A stretch of 64,000 nt of DNA, taken from Cristatella mucedo (Eukaryota > Bryozoa > Phylactolaemata > Cristatellidae). The position numbers were made by a program, and so were the translations under genes. Of this stretch, positions 61,701-63,149 are shown piece by piece (position 1 is the stretch's first letter; every line of letters starts with the position of its first letter). The notes under the pieces were generated by a model. That model worked only from the letters and a program-made list of their open reading frames with translations. It made no database searches and was not told the origin of the DNA. The stretch lies in contig WPIO01000005.1 in the NCBI GenBank assembly GCA_009760855.2, forward strand, positions 4,262,001 through 4,326,000, read 5' to 3'.

Positions 61701-62657
61701 CCAGGTGGCAACCAGAGACACTGACCTCAGGATATCACGAATGTCCAGCAGCATACTACAGCACATCCAAAGCATTTTTTGGAACTGAATGTCGGACTAA
61801 CAAACACGTCTTTCTCTCTCAAGTCGATTTGGATGCGACCTTCGTGCTATTCTGCAACGGCTTTGCTTAAAATAGACAAATTACCTTTCTAAGATGCCAT
61901 CCATAGCACTTATAAATCTTGAAAATGTTGGTGCATCACCATCGCCATTATACAACAGTACACTTGCAGGGGCAGTTCCACTCCGCTTCTTCTTATGTAA
62001 CTGAGAAGCTGGTGGACATCTCCCGGAGCTATGCTCTGAAACATGTTTATATGTCTCGTCATCTTCCTCATCATCAAGTCGGGACAAGCGTGATCGCTTA
62101 TGGCCTTTTTTGTAGCATTCCACATCTTCTTCTGACGAAGATGATAGCCTTTTGTGCAAACCTGGCAAAATGTGAGAACAAAAAAAGCAGAAGGTGCCAT
62201 TACACATAAGAACGACACTGTACCAATTACAGTATTTTTACGATATATAATCGAGAATGCCTGATTACAGCACATGAAGATGTTGAAGATTTTAGTGTAG
62301 TAATCACATGAGTTGTGAAGAACAGCACAGAATATTTATTATGTAATTTCAATAGCAGAAAATATTGCACTAGATCTTCAGGGCAGCATCTACACTCTTT
62401 AGGGCGACATCTCCAAATAATGCACGTATGAAATTACCTTGATGGTCATTTGTAATAACATCGTCATGTGTTTGGCTATTAGCTTCCAAATTTGCACCCT
62501 TTTTTACAGTCGCCAACTTGATAGTACCAGCATCAAGCTTCTTCACTGGAATAAAGAAAAACCTGGGTTAAATCTAAAACAAGCATGATTTGACTCACAA
62601 GATAACAATAATACATTTTTTTAACTTACGCTTTATGGATGGTACTTTAAGTTCAGC
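6462..62657 (-). CDS. NIPBL: NIPBL/Nipped-B/Scc2 cohesin loader, C-terminal part of gene (34 exons)
   Basis: This is the orthologue of NIPBL (Nipped-B, Scc2), the nuclear HEAT-repeat protein that, with MAU2/Scc4, loads cohesin onto chromatin and stimulates its ATPase. I joined 34 minus-strand exons, all with GT-AG borders. The lengths sum to 5,001 nt, with every phase compatible and no internal stop, giving 1,666 residues plus stop. Residue numbers here count from the first codon visible in the window. Diagnostic family blocks include [19 protein letters not shown] (about 489-507), [10 protein letters not shown] (724-733), [20 protein letters not shown] (753-772), [13 protein letters not shown] (797-809), [15 protein letters not shown] and the C-terminal MSYRLQ...NRQHRRA block. 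The order matches vertebrate NIPBL as I recall it. The Cohesin-HEAT block lies at about 715-800 and the Nipped-B C-terminal region at about 1215-1410. The N-terminal MAU2-binding third is beyond the right edge. Splice choices are by eye. Confidence 0.95.
6636..8953. other. NIPBL last intron (2.3 kb), no repeat family recognised
   Basis: The intron contains an unexplained block at 8171-8560 that is open on both strands (see findings). Otherwise nothing was recognised. Confidence 0.55.
8954..9160 (-). CDS. NIPBL: NIPBL exon 33 of window
   Basis: Residues 1541-1609: [20 protein letters not shown], then Ser/Thr/Ala-rich tail. The start continues [13 protein letters not shown], the YLDF..LM..LDPDEEEE position. 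After that, conservation with vertebrates disappears. Acceptor TTTTTGTAG, donor GTGAGT. Confidence 0.93.
9710..9884 (-). CDS. NIPBL: NIPBL exon 32 of window
   Basis: Residues 1482-1540: [20 protein letters not shown] then [13 protein letters not shown] and KLVKDYIE. It matches [16 protein letters not shown]...F.P..TL..LR. Acceptor CATCCTCCAG, donor GTATTT. Confidence 0.96.
9986..10200 (-). CDS. NIPBL: NIPBL exon 31 of window
   Basis: Residues 1411-1481 plus two bases. An acidic segment ([11 protein letters not shown]...SAEDEEEN) precedes [20 protein letters not shown], corresponding to the (S)QG.LLL..LKQHLK block. Acceptor TTTTTAG, donor GTAAGT. Confidence 0.95.
10292..10438 (-). CDS. NIPBL: NIPBL exon 30 of window
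   Basis: Residues 1362-1410: [20 protein letters not shown] then [21 protein letters not shown], equivalent to Y.ADNLA.FPYQ...EP...[17 protein letters not shown]. Acceptor CTTTGCAG, donor GTGGGT. Confidence 0.97.
10516..10716 (-). CDS. NIPBL: NIPBL exon 29 of window
   Basis: Residues 1295-1361: [40 protein letters not shown] and [19 protein letters not shown]. Diagnostic C-terminal block. Acceptor GATTGCAG, donor GTGAGC. Confidence 0.97.
10817..10924 (-). CDS. NIPBL: NIPBL exon 28 of window
   Basis: Residues 1259-1294: [20 protein letters not shown] then [16 protein letters not shown]. It matches C(V/I)PYLI.M.TD.E...RN.A...L..IDK...GF.H. Acceptor ATTTTAG, donor GTATGT, phase 0 on both sides. 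Confidence 0.96.
11149..11284 (-). CDS. NIPBL: NIPBL exon 27 of window
   Basis: Residues 1213-1258: [20 protein letters not shown] then [22 protein letters not shown], start of the Nipped-B C-terminal region. The TTTTGTAG acceptor was preferred over an internal AAACAG because it keeps SS.MQ.YLKQ and the reading phase. Donor GTCGGT. Confidence 0.95.
11372..11426 (-). CDS. NIPBL: NIPBL exon 26 of window (55-nt exon)
   Basis: Residues 1195-1212 plus two bases: W (split codon) [17 protein letters not shown]. The EDLKEMGDV core is identical to vertebrate NIPBL. Acceptor TTGTAG, donor GTAGGT. Both neighbouring exons left partial codons that only this exon resolves. Confidence 0.94.
12020..12179. 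mobile_element. hAT-type MITE with 8-bp target-site duplication
   Basis: A 160-bp element begins CAGTGGCGTTC and ends with its inverted counterpart (reverse complement CAGTGGCGTAC). The CAGTGGCG terminus is typical of hAT/Charlie-like elements. Flanks GCCATATG (12012-12019) and GTCATATG (12180-12187) form an 8-bp duplication with one mismatch. No transposase frame is present. It lies in the intron between NIPBL exons 25 and 26. Confidence 0.8.
12188..14514. other. Intron sequence, nothing recognised
   Basis: This is the middle of the 4.65 kb intron between NIPBL exons 25 and 26. Short frames only; no repeat or domain recognised. Confidence 0.5.
14515..14665 (+). mobile_element. tRNA-derived SINE, family SA
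   Basis: A diverged copy of the family at 64-238. It shares GGTCGTGGGTT around the B box, GGTGATAGCCATTAAGGCTC and the ending GAGGCTTTTTATCAGCTAA. Confidence 0.7.
16077..16250 (-). CDS. NIPBL: NIPBL exon 25 of window
   Basis: Residues 1137-1194 plus one base: [40 protein letters not shown] and [17 protein letters not shown]. Acceptor CTGCTTAG, donor GTAAGT. The leading GG completes the Gly codon from exon 24. Confidence 0.96.
16440..16682 (-). CDS. NIPBL: NIPBL exon 24 of window
   Basis: Residues 1056-1136 plus one base: [40 protein letters not shown] and [18 protein letters not shown]. Acceptor CTGTTACAG, donor GTATGT. It is collinear with the [17 protein letters not shown] block. Confidence 0.97.
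16872..17106 (-). CDS. NIPBL: NIPBL exon 23 of window
   Basis: Residues 978-1055 plus one base: [40 protein letters not shown] and [20 protein letters not shown]. Conservation to vertebrate NIPBL is very strong. Acceptor TTTGTAG, donor GTAAAG. A 7.7 kb LINE-rich intron precedes it. Confidence 0.97.
17622..17703 (+). mobile_element. L2-like LINE (lineage A) 3' tail
   Basis: An 80-bp piece of the lineage A terminus: GTAAAGCGCCTAGAAAGAGA, then GAGGGCGCTTTATCAAGTGC and ATT repeats. Severely 5' truncated, as is usual for target-primed insertion. Confidence 0.8.
18412..18572 (+). mobile_element. tRNA-derived SINE with L2-like tail, family SB
   Basis: A tRNA-like head (AAGGTGCTCGCCCCGACCGA; B-box region GCGGGCTAGAGTCC) is fused to a tail reading AAGCACCTGAATAGAGATTA AGTTCTC, which closely resembles the L2-A 3' end. 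Related copies lie at 32.95 and 49.32 kb. Confidence 0.7.
19437..19610 (-). mobile_element. tRNA-derived SINE, family SA
   Basis: A minus-strand copy. The reverse complement of GGAATCGAACTCAC is the B box and the head reads TGGCACACTAGGTAAGGCGG on the minus strand. The body and the tail shared with the other SA copies are present. Confidence 0.75.
20110..20215 (-). mobile_element. L2-like LINE 3' tail, diverged
   Basis: AAT/ACA-rich tail followed by a degraded inverse of the L2-A terminus (ATTTATACAGTGCACC..GAGAACC..AAGC.GCTTTACA). Confidence 0.5.
20352..20930 (-). mobile_element. L2-like LINE (lineage A) 3' end with (ATT)n tail
   Basis: On the minus strand: the RT C-terminal region, then the 3' UTR, then the terminal GCGCCTAGAAAGAGATTTGA motif and a pure ATT repeat, seen on the plus strand as (AAT)n at 20352-20393. 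Broken frames. Confidence 0.8.
21035..21945 (+). mobile_element. L2-like LINE (lineage A) 3' end
   Basis: Frames encode [20 protein letters not shown], then [19 protein letters not shown], then [17 protein letters not shown]. The 3' UTR and degenerate ATT tail follow. Indels break the frame. Confidence 0.85.
21985..22855 (+). mobile_element. L2-like LINE (lineage C) linker/RT N-terminal fragment
   Basis: Frames resemble the linker region of the copy at 55.7-59.2 kb (an LTT(N/H)KQA motif near the start of the FF.GKI-like segment), then [10 protein letters not shown] and [10 protein letters not shown]. Heavily mutated, so the lineage assignment is tentative. Confidence 0.55.
22860..23511 (+). 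mobile_element. L2-like LINE (lineage B) 3' end
   Basis: Text such as [39 protein letters not shown] parallels the lineage B minus copy at 35.8-36.9 kb ([20 protein letters not shown]). It ends ATTATACATTAC, a short lineage B tail. Confidence 0.6.
23512..24509 (+). mobile_element. L2-like LINE (lineage A), best-preserved 3' end
   Basis: An uninterrupted 234-residue frame (23560-24264) covers the RT C-terminal part: [81 protein letters not shown] 3' UTR and (ATT)10 tail follow. The catalytic YADD part is absent through 5' truncation, so it cannot be autonomous. Confidence 0.9.
24792..24931 (-). CDS. NIPBL: NIPBL exon 22 of window
   Basis: Residues 931-977: [20 protein letters not shown] then [16 protein letters not shown], the RLVA..TTL.LF.K..PQLMV.HA.T.QPYL..KC block. 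Acceptor GTTTGTAG, donor GTATGT. Confidence 0.95.
25704..25812 (-). CDS. NIPBL: NIPBL exon 21 of window
   Basis: Residues 895-930 plus one base: [20 protein letters not shown] then [16 protein letters not shown], matching the KKAC.QLVDNLVE.ILK.EE position. Acceptor ATTGTAG, donor GTAAGT. It is isolated between introns of 6.3 kb and 0.8 kb. Confidence 0.92.
26170..26412 (+). mobile_element. L2-like LINE (lineage A) 3' UTR and tail
   Basis: Contains the CTTGTGATTCGTCCTTTGTG 3' UTR segment, then GCCTAGAGGGAGATTGAGTT and ATT repeats. No coding remnant. Confidence 0.75.
26850..28128 (+). mobile_element. L2-like LINE (lineage A) RT fragment with YADD box
   Basis: The 155-residue frame 26905-27372 includes [20 protein letters not shown] (RT motif) and [13 protein letters not shown], with the catalytic YADD at 27091-27102. 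It then runs through [20 protein letters not shown] to a 3' UTR and ATT tail. Several frameshifts and stops. It lies in the intron between NIPBL exons 20 and 21. Confidence 0.85.
28790..28990 (+). repeat. Possible tRNA-derived element
   Basis: CAGGGTTCAAACCCTG at 28847-28862 is a good B box within a stem-like T arm, but no convincing A box or acceptor stem was found. It could be an old SINE head. Confidence 0.3.
29283..31660 (-). mobile_element. L2-like LINE (lineage A), 2.4 kb copy from linker to tail
   Basis: Minus-strand order: linker ([20 protein letters not shown], then [20 protein letters not shown]), [14 protein letters not shown], palm remnants, RT C-terminal [20 protein letters not shown], then 3' UTR and the tail at 29283. 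One of the longest copies in the window. Frameshifted throughout. Confidence 0.8.
32149..32307 (-). CDS. NIPBL: NIPBL exon 20 of window
   Basis: Residues 842-894: [20 protein letters not shown] then [24 protein letters not shown] chose the upstream AATTTTTAG acceptor because it restores the conserved KLV.E.FQ.(L/M)WFTP block; the internal TTTCAG at 32284 would lose it. Donor GTAAGA. Confidence 0.95.
32750..34120. repeat. Diverged direct repeat pair around a SINE
   Basis: About 32750-32945 and 33825-33995 share ordered blocks: ATAA.TAAGTC, GTGCCCT.TGTGA, AGTACTACTA/AGCACTACTA, GTGAAATAGTGATTAGCAGG (ATAGCGATAAGCAGG in copy 1). Family unknown. A SINE SB sits between the copies. Confidence 0.45.
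32948..33095 (+). mobile_element. tRNA-derived SINE with L2-like tail, family SB
   Basis: Head CTGGTTTGGTCCAGAGGTTA with AAGGTGCTTGCC; B-box region ATGGGCTCGAGCC; tail GAAGCGCCTAAATAGATATT AAGTTCTC, which is L2-like. Confidence 0.72.
34405..34539 (-). CDS. NIPBL: NIPBL exon 19 of window
   Basis: Residues 797-841: [45 protein letters not shown]. Conservation is very high. Acceptor ATTTCAG, donor GTAAAG. It is only 96 nt from exon 18. Confidence 0.97.
34636..34782 (-). CDS. NIPBL: NIPBL exon 18 of window
   Basis: Residues 748-796: [40 protein letters not shown] and YDMLAERIL. It is near-identical in order to vertebrate NIPBL. Acceptor ATCATCAG, donor GTAAGT. Confidence 0.97.
35405..35525 (-). 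mobile_element. tRNA-derived SINE, family SA, diverged
   Basis: The minus-strand copy shares GACAGAAGAG, TGCTTGCAGTGAGAT and GGACTCAAATCCACGGTCCC (B box on the minus strand) with the copy at 55956-56122. It abuts NIPBL exon 17. Confidence 0.65.
35548..35646 (-). CDS. NIPBL: NIPBL exon 17 of window (Cohesin-HEAT)
   Basis: Residues 715-747, [20 protein letters not shown] then [13 protein letters not shown], the core of the Cohesin-HEAT motif. Acceptor ATTACAG, donor GTGAGT, phase 0 on both sides. Confidence 0.97.
35745..36960 (-). mobile_element. L2-like LINE (lineage B), RT with YADD box
   Basis: Minus-strand frame 36435-36932 has [33 protein letters not shown] (YADD at 36777-36788) and [20 protein letters not shown]. 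Frame 35809-36381 has [20 protein letters not shown] and [20 protein letters not shown]. Two long frames separated by a frameshift make it the least decayed RT here. It is 5' truncated. Confidence 0.88.
36961..38459. other. Intron sequence, no gene recognised
   Basis: Holds the CT microsatellite and an unassigned plus-strand frame at 37133-37450 with no recognised domain. Confidence 0.5.
37677..37716 (+). repeat. (CT)n microsatellite
   Basis: Forty bases of CT dinucleotides in the intron between NIPBL exons 16 and 17. Confidence 0.98.
38460..38560 (-). mobile_element. L2-like LINE (lineage A) 3' tail
   Basis: AAT-repeat followed by the inverse of the L2-A terminus (CTCTCTCTAGGCACTTTACA). 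The homology ends abruptly. Confidence 0.72.
38645..38977 (+). mobile_element. L2-like LINE (lineage A) 3' end
   Basis: Starts in the last RT codons (CHHNIP*LDHI-like text), then the well-kept 3' UTR with CTGTGATTCGTCCTTGATGT and terminal ATT repeats. Confidence 0.8.
39409..39549 (-). CDS. NIPBL: NIPBL exon 16 of window
   Basis: Residues 668-714, ending [20 protein letters not shown] then TQ, the strongly conserved [17 protein letters not shown] block. Acceptor TTTTGTAG, donor GTATGG. Confidence 0.96.
39936..40148. mobile_element. Foldback MITE with TA target duplication
   Basis: Inverted repeats of at least 50 bp: the left end AATGTCGAGAAAATACT.GG. AATATTTGTCCAACA matches the reverse complement of the right end. 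Weaker complementarity continues inward. TA flanks both ends, as for Tc1/mariner-type elements. No coding capacity. In the intron between NIPBL exons 16 and 15. Confidence 0.75.
40331..40930 (-). mobile_element. L2-like LINE (lineage A) 3' end
   Basis: The minus-strand frame 40574-40855 encodes [20 protein letters not shown]-like and [20 protein letters not shown] text up to the natural end SGSL. The 3' UTR and ATT tail follow. Close to the copy at 23.5-24.5 kb. Confidence 0.87.
41130..41800 (+). mobile_element. L2-like LINE (lineage B or C) 3' end
   Basis: Frame 41328-41669 includes [20 protein letters not shown] and [16 protein letters not shown] 41-bp tandem duplication (41293-41374) lies within it. 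It is more diverged from lineage A than the other copies. Confidence 0.65.
42413..42568 (-). CDS. NIPBL: NIPBL exon 15 of window
   Basis: Residues 616-667, [15 protein letters not shown]... then [13 protein letters not shown]. It corresponds to the FYLAQWYRD and H(R)AE(N)RK.FL blocks. Acceptor TTGGCAG, donor GTAAGT. Confidence 0.95.
42651..42740 (-). CDS. NIPBL: NIPBL exon 14 of window
   Basis: Residues 586-615, [20 protein letters not shown] then [10 protein letters not shown], matching the QQLQKALLDYLDENTQTDP position. Acceptor ATTGCAG, donor GTAAGC. Confidence 0.9.
42860..42931 (-). CDS. NIPBL: NIPBL exon 13 of window
   Basis: Residues 562-585, a polar, acidic linker ([20 protein letters not shown] then ETDE). 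Acceptor GCTTTTAG, donor GTGTGC. It is weakly conserved and is supported by phase 0 on both sides and tight flanking exons. Confidence 0.82.
43036..43309 (-). CDS. NIPBL: NIPBL exon 12 of window
   Basis: Residues 470-561. It contains [57 protein letters not shown] and [10 protein letters not shown]. This is the exon that identified the gene, being almost collinear with vertebrate NIPBL. Acceptor TTGTTGTAG, donor GTAAGC. Confidence 0.98.
43437..43525 (-). CDS. NIPBL: NIPBL exon 11 of window
   Basis: Residues 441-469 plus two bases: [20 protein letters not shown], the SYE.AMRT..NFL.IFLK block. Acceptor TTCTTTAG, donor GTTAGT. Confidence 0.93.
44428..44539 (-). CDS. NIPBL: NIPBL exon 10 of window
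   Basis: Residues 403-440, [20 protein letters not shown] then [17 protein letters not shown], matching the ...[14 protein letters not shown] block. Acceptor TTTGGAAG, donor GTAAGA. The split Arg codon with exon 9 confirms the junction. Confidence 0.94.
44825..46220 (+). mobile_element. L2-like LINE (lineage C) 5' region copy, internally deleted
   Basis: It aligns by eye with 55690-56800, with long near-identical stretches such as TCCTTTGTCC..AACACCATAG, TGCTAATTTTACTAACCCCT, AAAATAAACCGTTAGTTG. It then skips most of the endonuclease and RT, and ends with a lineage C-type 3' segment near 46200. Confidence 0.7.
46250..46350 (+). mobile_element. tRNA-derived SINE, family SA, partial
   Basis: Shares TTAGGTAAGACGGTTGCTTT, CGACCTCGGTCC, GGTGGGCGATCCTTTA and CACTTCAAGCACTGGTGAT with the other SA copies. 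Truncated at the 3' end. Confidence 0.65.
46351..47645. other. Intron sequence, nothing recognised
   Basis: Intron between NIPBL exons 9 and 10. A minus-strand frame at 46955-47173 is not needed by the splice phases and has no family similarity. Confidence 0.5.
47646..47746 (-). CDS. NIPBL: NIPBL exon 9 of window
   Basis: Residues 370-402 plus two bases: [20 protein letters not shown] then [12 protein letters not shown]. This is one of the most conserved HEAT segments. Acceptor TTTAACAG, donor GTAAAA. Confidence 0.96.
47878..47958 (-). CDS. NIPBL: NIPBL exon 8 of window
   Basis: Residues 343-369, [20 protein letters not shown] then AIKLITA, nearly identical to the vertebrate HEAT segment. 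Acceptor TTCTTACAG, donor GTAAGT, phase 0 on both sides. Confidence 0.96.
48429..48577 (-). CDS. NIPBL: NIPBL exon 7 of window
   Basis: Residues 293-342. A short Ser/Lys-rich linker ([17 protein letters not shown]) precedes [20 protein letters not shown] and LTDTVILH, the family's YNK(V/L)C...LLEIQLLTDT block. Acceptor TCTTTCAG, donor GTAAGT. Confidence 0.95.
49322..49488 (+). mobile_element. tRNA-derived SINE with L2-like tail, family SB
   Basis: Head GGGCTGGTTTGGCCCAGTGT, B-box region TGGGCTCGAGCCCA, tail ACCTGAATAGAGATTTAAGA and GGGCACTAC. A clear relative of the copies at 18.4 and 32.95 kb. Confidence 0.72.
49489..50814. other. Intron sequence, nothing recognised
   Basis: Part of the intron between NIPBL exons 6 and 7; short frames only. 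Confidence 0.5.
50815..51237 (+). mobile_element. L2-like LINE (lineage A) 3' end
   Basis: Degraded RT end ([13 protein letters not shown].. in a shifted frame; CTTTAGTTC.ATGCTCCCAAA), 3' UTR and TTATT/ATT tail. Confidence 0.78.
51440..51660 (+). mobile_element. Possible tRNA-derived SINE of a third family
   Basis: A-box-like TGGCATGCCAGTTGG at 51450 and a perfect B box GGATCAAATCC at 51491-51501, about 40 nt apart. A unique 150-bp body rich in AGG/CCA follows. Single copy in the window, so family status is unproven. Confidence 0.4.
51784..52612. mobile_element. 0.83 kb inverted-repeat element carrying a short ORF
   Basis: Ends are inverted repeats of about 30 bp: TGAGCCC(G/A)ATGG, two variable bases, then GTAACCCGGGTTA. 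The inner half is itself palindromic (GGTAACCCGGGTTACC at the right end). No clear target-site duplication was found. The interior is more GC-rich than the flanking intron and holds one split reading frame. Superfamily unknown. Confidence 0.65.
51935..52375 (+). pseudogene. Unknown single-exon ORF with AT-hook-like and PIP-box-like tail, one stop
   Basis: I do not recognise this protein. From the ATG at 51935 the frame runs 39 codons to TAA (52052-52054) and then continues in the same frame for 106 codons to TAG (52373-52375). Visible features: [20 protein letters not shown], an acidic run [10 protein letters not shown], a Gln/Ala/Lys region, VGRPKK (AT-hook core GRP) and a C-terminal QPPILSYF that fits the PCNA-binding pattern Q-x-x-(I/L/M)-x-x-(F/Y)-(F/Y). 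It sits centrally between inverted repeats, so it is probably an element gene or remnant. The single stop could be a mutation, or the second part could be translated alone. Confidence 0.5.
52622..52835 (-). mobile_element. L2-like LINE tails: lineage B (52622-52760) then lineage A (52757-52835)
   Basis: The first part matches the lineage B 3' end (TAACTCCACAAAG, GTGGGTGTTAC, GAGAGTTTTGTATAG), with an ATGTA repeat tail. The second part is the inverse L2-A terminus TTCTCTTTCTAGACACTTTA. Confidence 0.65.
53147..53381 (-). CDS. NIPBL: NIPBL exon 6 of window
   Basis: Residues 215-292. It includes [38 protein letters not shown] and [16 protein letters not shown], all matching the recalled vertebrate NIPBL order. 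Acceptor TTTTTTAG, donor GTAAGC. The last base is shared with exon 7 (Ala). Confidence 0.95.
53638..53885 (-). mobile_element. L2-like LINE (lineage A) 3' UTR and tail
   Basis: AAT repeat, inverse terminus TCTCTTTCTAGGCACTTTAC, and 3' UTR with the repeated CAGCATGCACAGTGT unit. Confidence 0.78.
54690..54893 (-). mobile_element. L2-like LINE (lineage A) 3' UTR and tail, diverged
   Basis: AT-rich tail, then CTCTCCCTAGGCACTTAACA and the inverse 3' UTR ending GGACGAATCACA. Confidence 0.65.
55357..55443 (-). CDS. NIPBL: NIPBL exon 5 of window
   Basis: Residues 186-214, [20 protein letters not shown] and onward, corresponding to the LLNILEKNIQDG-type helix of NIPBL. Acceptor CTTTTTAG, donor GTATGC. 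A 5.7 kb intron, which holds a near full-length LINE, separates it from exon 4. Confidence 0.88.
55690..59243 (+). mobile_element. L2-like LINE (lineage C), near full length, dead
   Basis: 3.55 kb. A 5' region (55690-56650) is shared with the copy at 44.8 kb. Apurinic-type endonuclease remnants lie at 56735-56960 ([13 protein letters not shown]-like text, HIKGHTFN). Then come the linker (57200-57400), RT motifs [17 protein letters not shown] and a palm box HYYDDDTQ near 58200, the C-terminal region (58440-58960) and a 3' end CGGCACTATACAAAAGACAT with ATT. Stops and frameshifts throughout. A SINE is nested at 55956-56122. Confidence 0.75.
55956..56122 (-). mobile_element. tRNA-derived SINE, family SA, with 9-bp target duplication
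   Basis: The least decayed SA copy: minus-strand A box TGGCACATTAGGTAAGGTGG, B box GGTTCGATTCC, body GGCTCTTCTGTCGCTATAC. It is flanked by GATCCCATA at 55947-55955 and 56123-56131. The related LINE copy at 45.07 kb is uninterrupted at this place, which confirms insertion. Confidence 0.88.
59536..59674 (+). repeat. Near-identical duplicate of LINE segment 58313-58451
   Basis: 139 bp with three mismatches to the RT segment of the lineage C copy about 1.2 kb upstream. No LINE homology is seen on either side. Confidence 0.85.
59990..60130 (+). mobile_element. tRNA-derived SINE, family SA, strongly diverged
   Basis: Retains GGGCTCACATTTGACGACCT-like head spacing, ATTGCCCACTGCAAGTGAGA and ACTTCTGCTGCTATATAAGT. 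The boxes are degraded. Confidence 0.45.
60143..60553 (+). mobile_element. L2-like LINE (lineage A) 3' end
   Basis: It begins in the RT C-terminus (CTTTGGAGACCATGCATTTA, then the [10 protein letters not shown]-shifted text), with a very well-kept 3' UTR and (ATT)n tail. It closely resembles the 24.1-24.5 kb copy. Confidence 0.85.
61155..61296 (-). CDS. NIPBL: NIPBL exon 4 of window
   Basis: Residues 138-185. It holds the acidic [20 protein letters not shown] segment, then [14 protein letters not shown], a signature of NIPBL just before the HEAT array. Acceptor AATTTTAG, donor GTATGC. It ends in phase 0. Confidence 0.92.
61340..61585 (+). mobile_element. tRNA-derived SINE, family SA, with ATT-type tail
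   Basis: B-box-like GCGTTCAAGCC, body GGCAAACAGCCACTAAGGCT, then a tail AAATTGTGTTCTCTGCAGAC and ATTATATCAAATGCATTG with ATT repeats, resembling the L2-A terminus. It abuts NIPBL exon 4. Confidence 0.6.
61885..62161 (-). CDS. NIPBL: NIPBL exon 3 of window
   Basis: Residues 46-137. The exon starts with a charged, serine-rich and lysine-rich stretch ([18 protein letters not shown], probable nuclear targeting). It then enters the conserved start of the folded domain, [14 protein letters not shown]. Acceptor TTTTGCCAG, donor GTAATT. The last codon is split 2+1 with exon 4 (Ser). Confidence 0.85.
62438..62545 (-). CDS. NIPBL: NIPBL exon 2 of window
   Basis: Residues 10-45, low-complexity linker ([15 protein letters not shown]...). 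The acceptor is ATTCCAG and the donor GTAATT. Sequence conservation is low, so support comes from splice sites, phase and position between exons 1 and 3. Confidence 0.75.
62630..62657 (-). CDS. NIPBL: NIPBL exon 1 of window (28-nt microexon)
   Basis: Residues 1-9 (AELKVPSIK) plus one base. A TTTTTAG acceptor and a GTAAGT donor bound it. It is lysine-containing linker upstream of the HEAT domain and is poorly conserved. It is supported mainly by perfect splice sites and by phase continuity into the next exon (C+TG gives Leu). Confidence 0.7.
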
Positions 62658-63149
62658 CTAAAAAGAAAGAGACTACATAAACACTGGGCCAGTTCAGAAG
62701 ACTATTGAGTTTGTCAAAAAATACACCATTTATCTGGTGGTGCACTTTTAAACGTAAAATATGCACCAATATGTCGGGGCACCAACATGGAGATTACCCA
62801 TAATCTGTGCTGCAATAAGCTCATCAAAATTGGGGGAGGGAAAACAGGTCAAATTGTAAAAGCACTATCTTACCCGCCATACAGAGATCGATGACATATT
62901 TGTAAATATTGTGGCAAAGCATGCATGTAACAATTGAAATAGCAATCTCTTTCTTGCCACAAACTACTCAAATGCCCCAACTCATACATGTAAAAACAGC
63001 TAAAAGCAAACATATGCGGTCTGCTGATTAACAATCACAGACATAAATAAAAACTATACATACGACCTAGTTTCCAAGTCAAATAGAGAATTCTACAATC
63101 AAAATGAAATATCACTAGCGATCTCGTTCTGAAGTTCATATCCCAATCA
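62658..63149. other. NIPBL intron, nothing recognised
   Basis: Upstream of the 28-nt exon; no further NIPBL exon is recognisable before the LINE copy. Confidence 0.5.
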
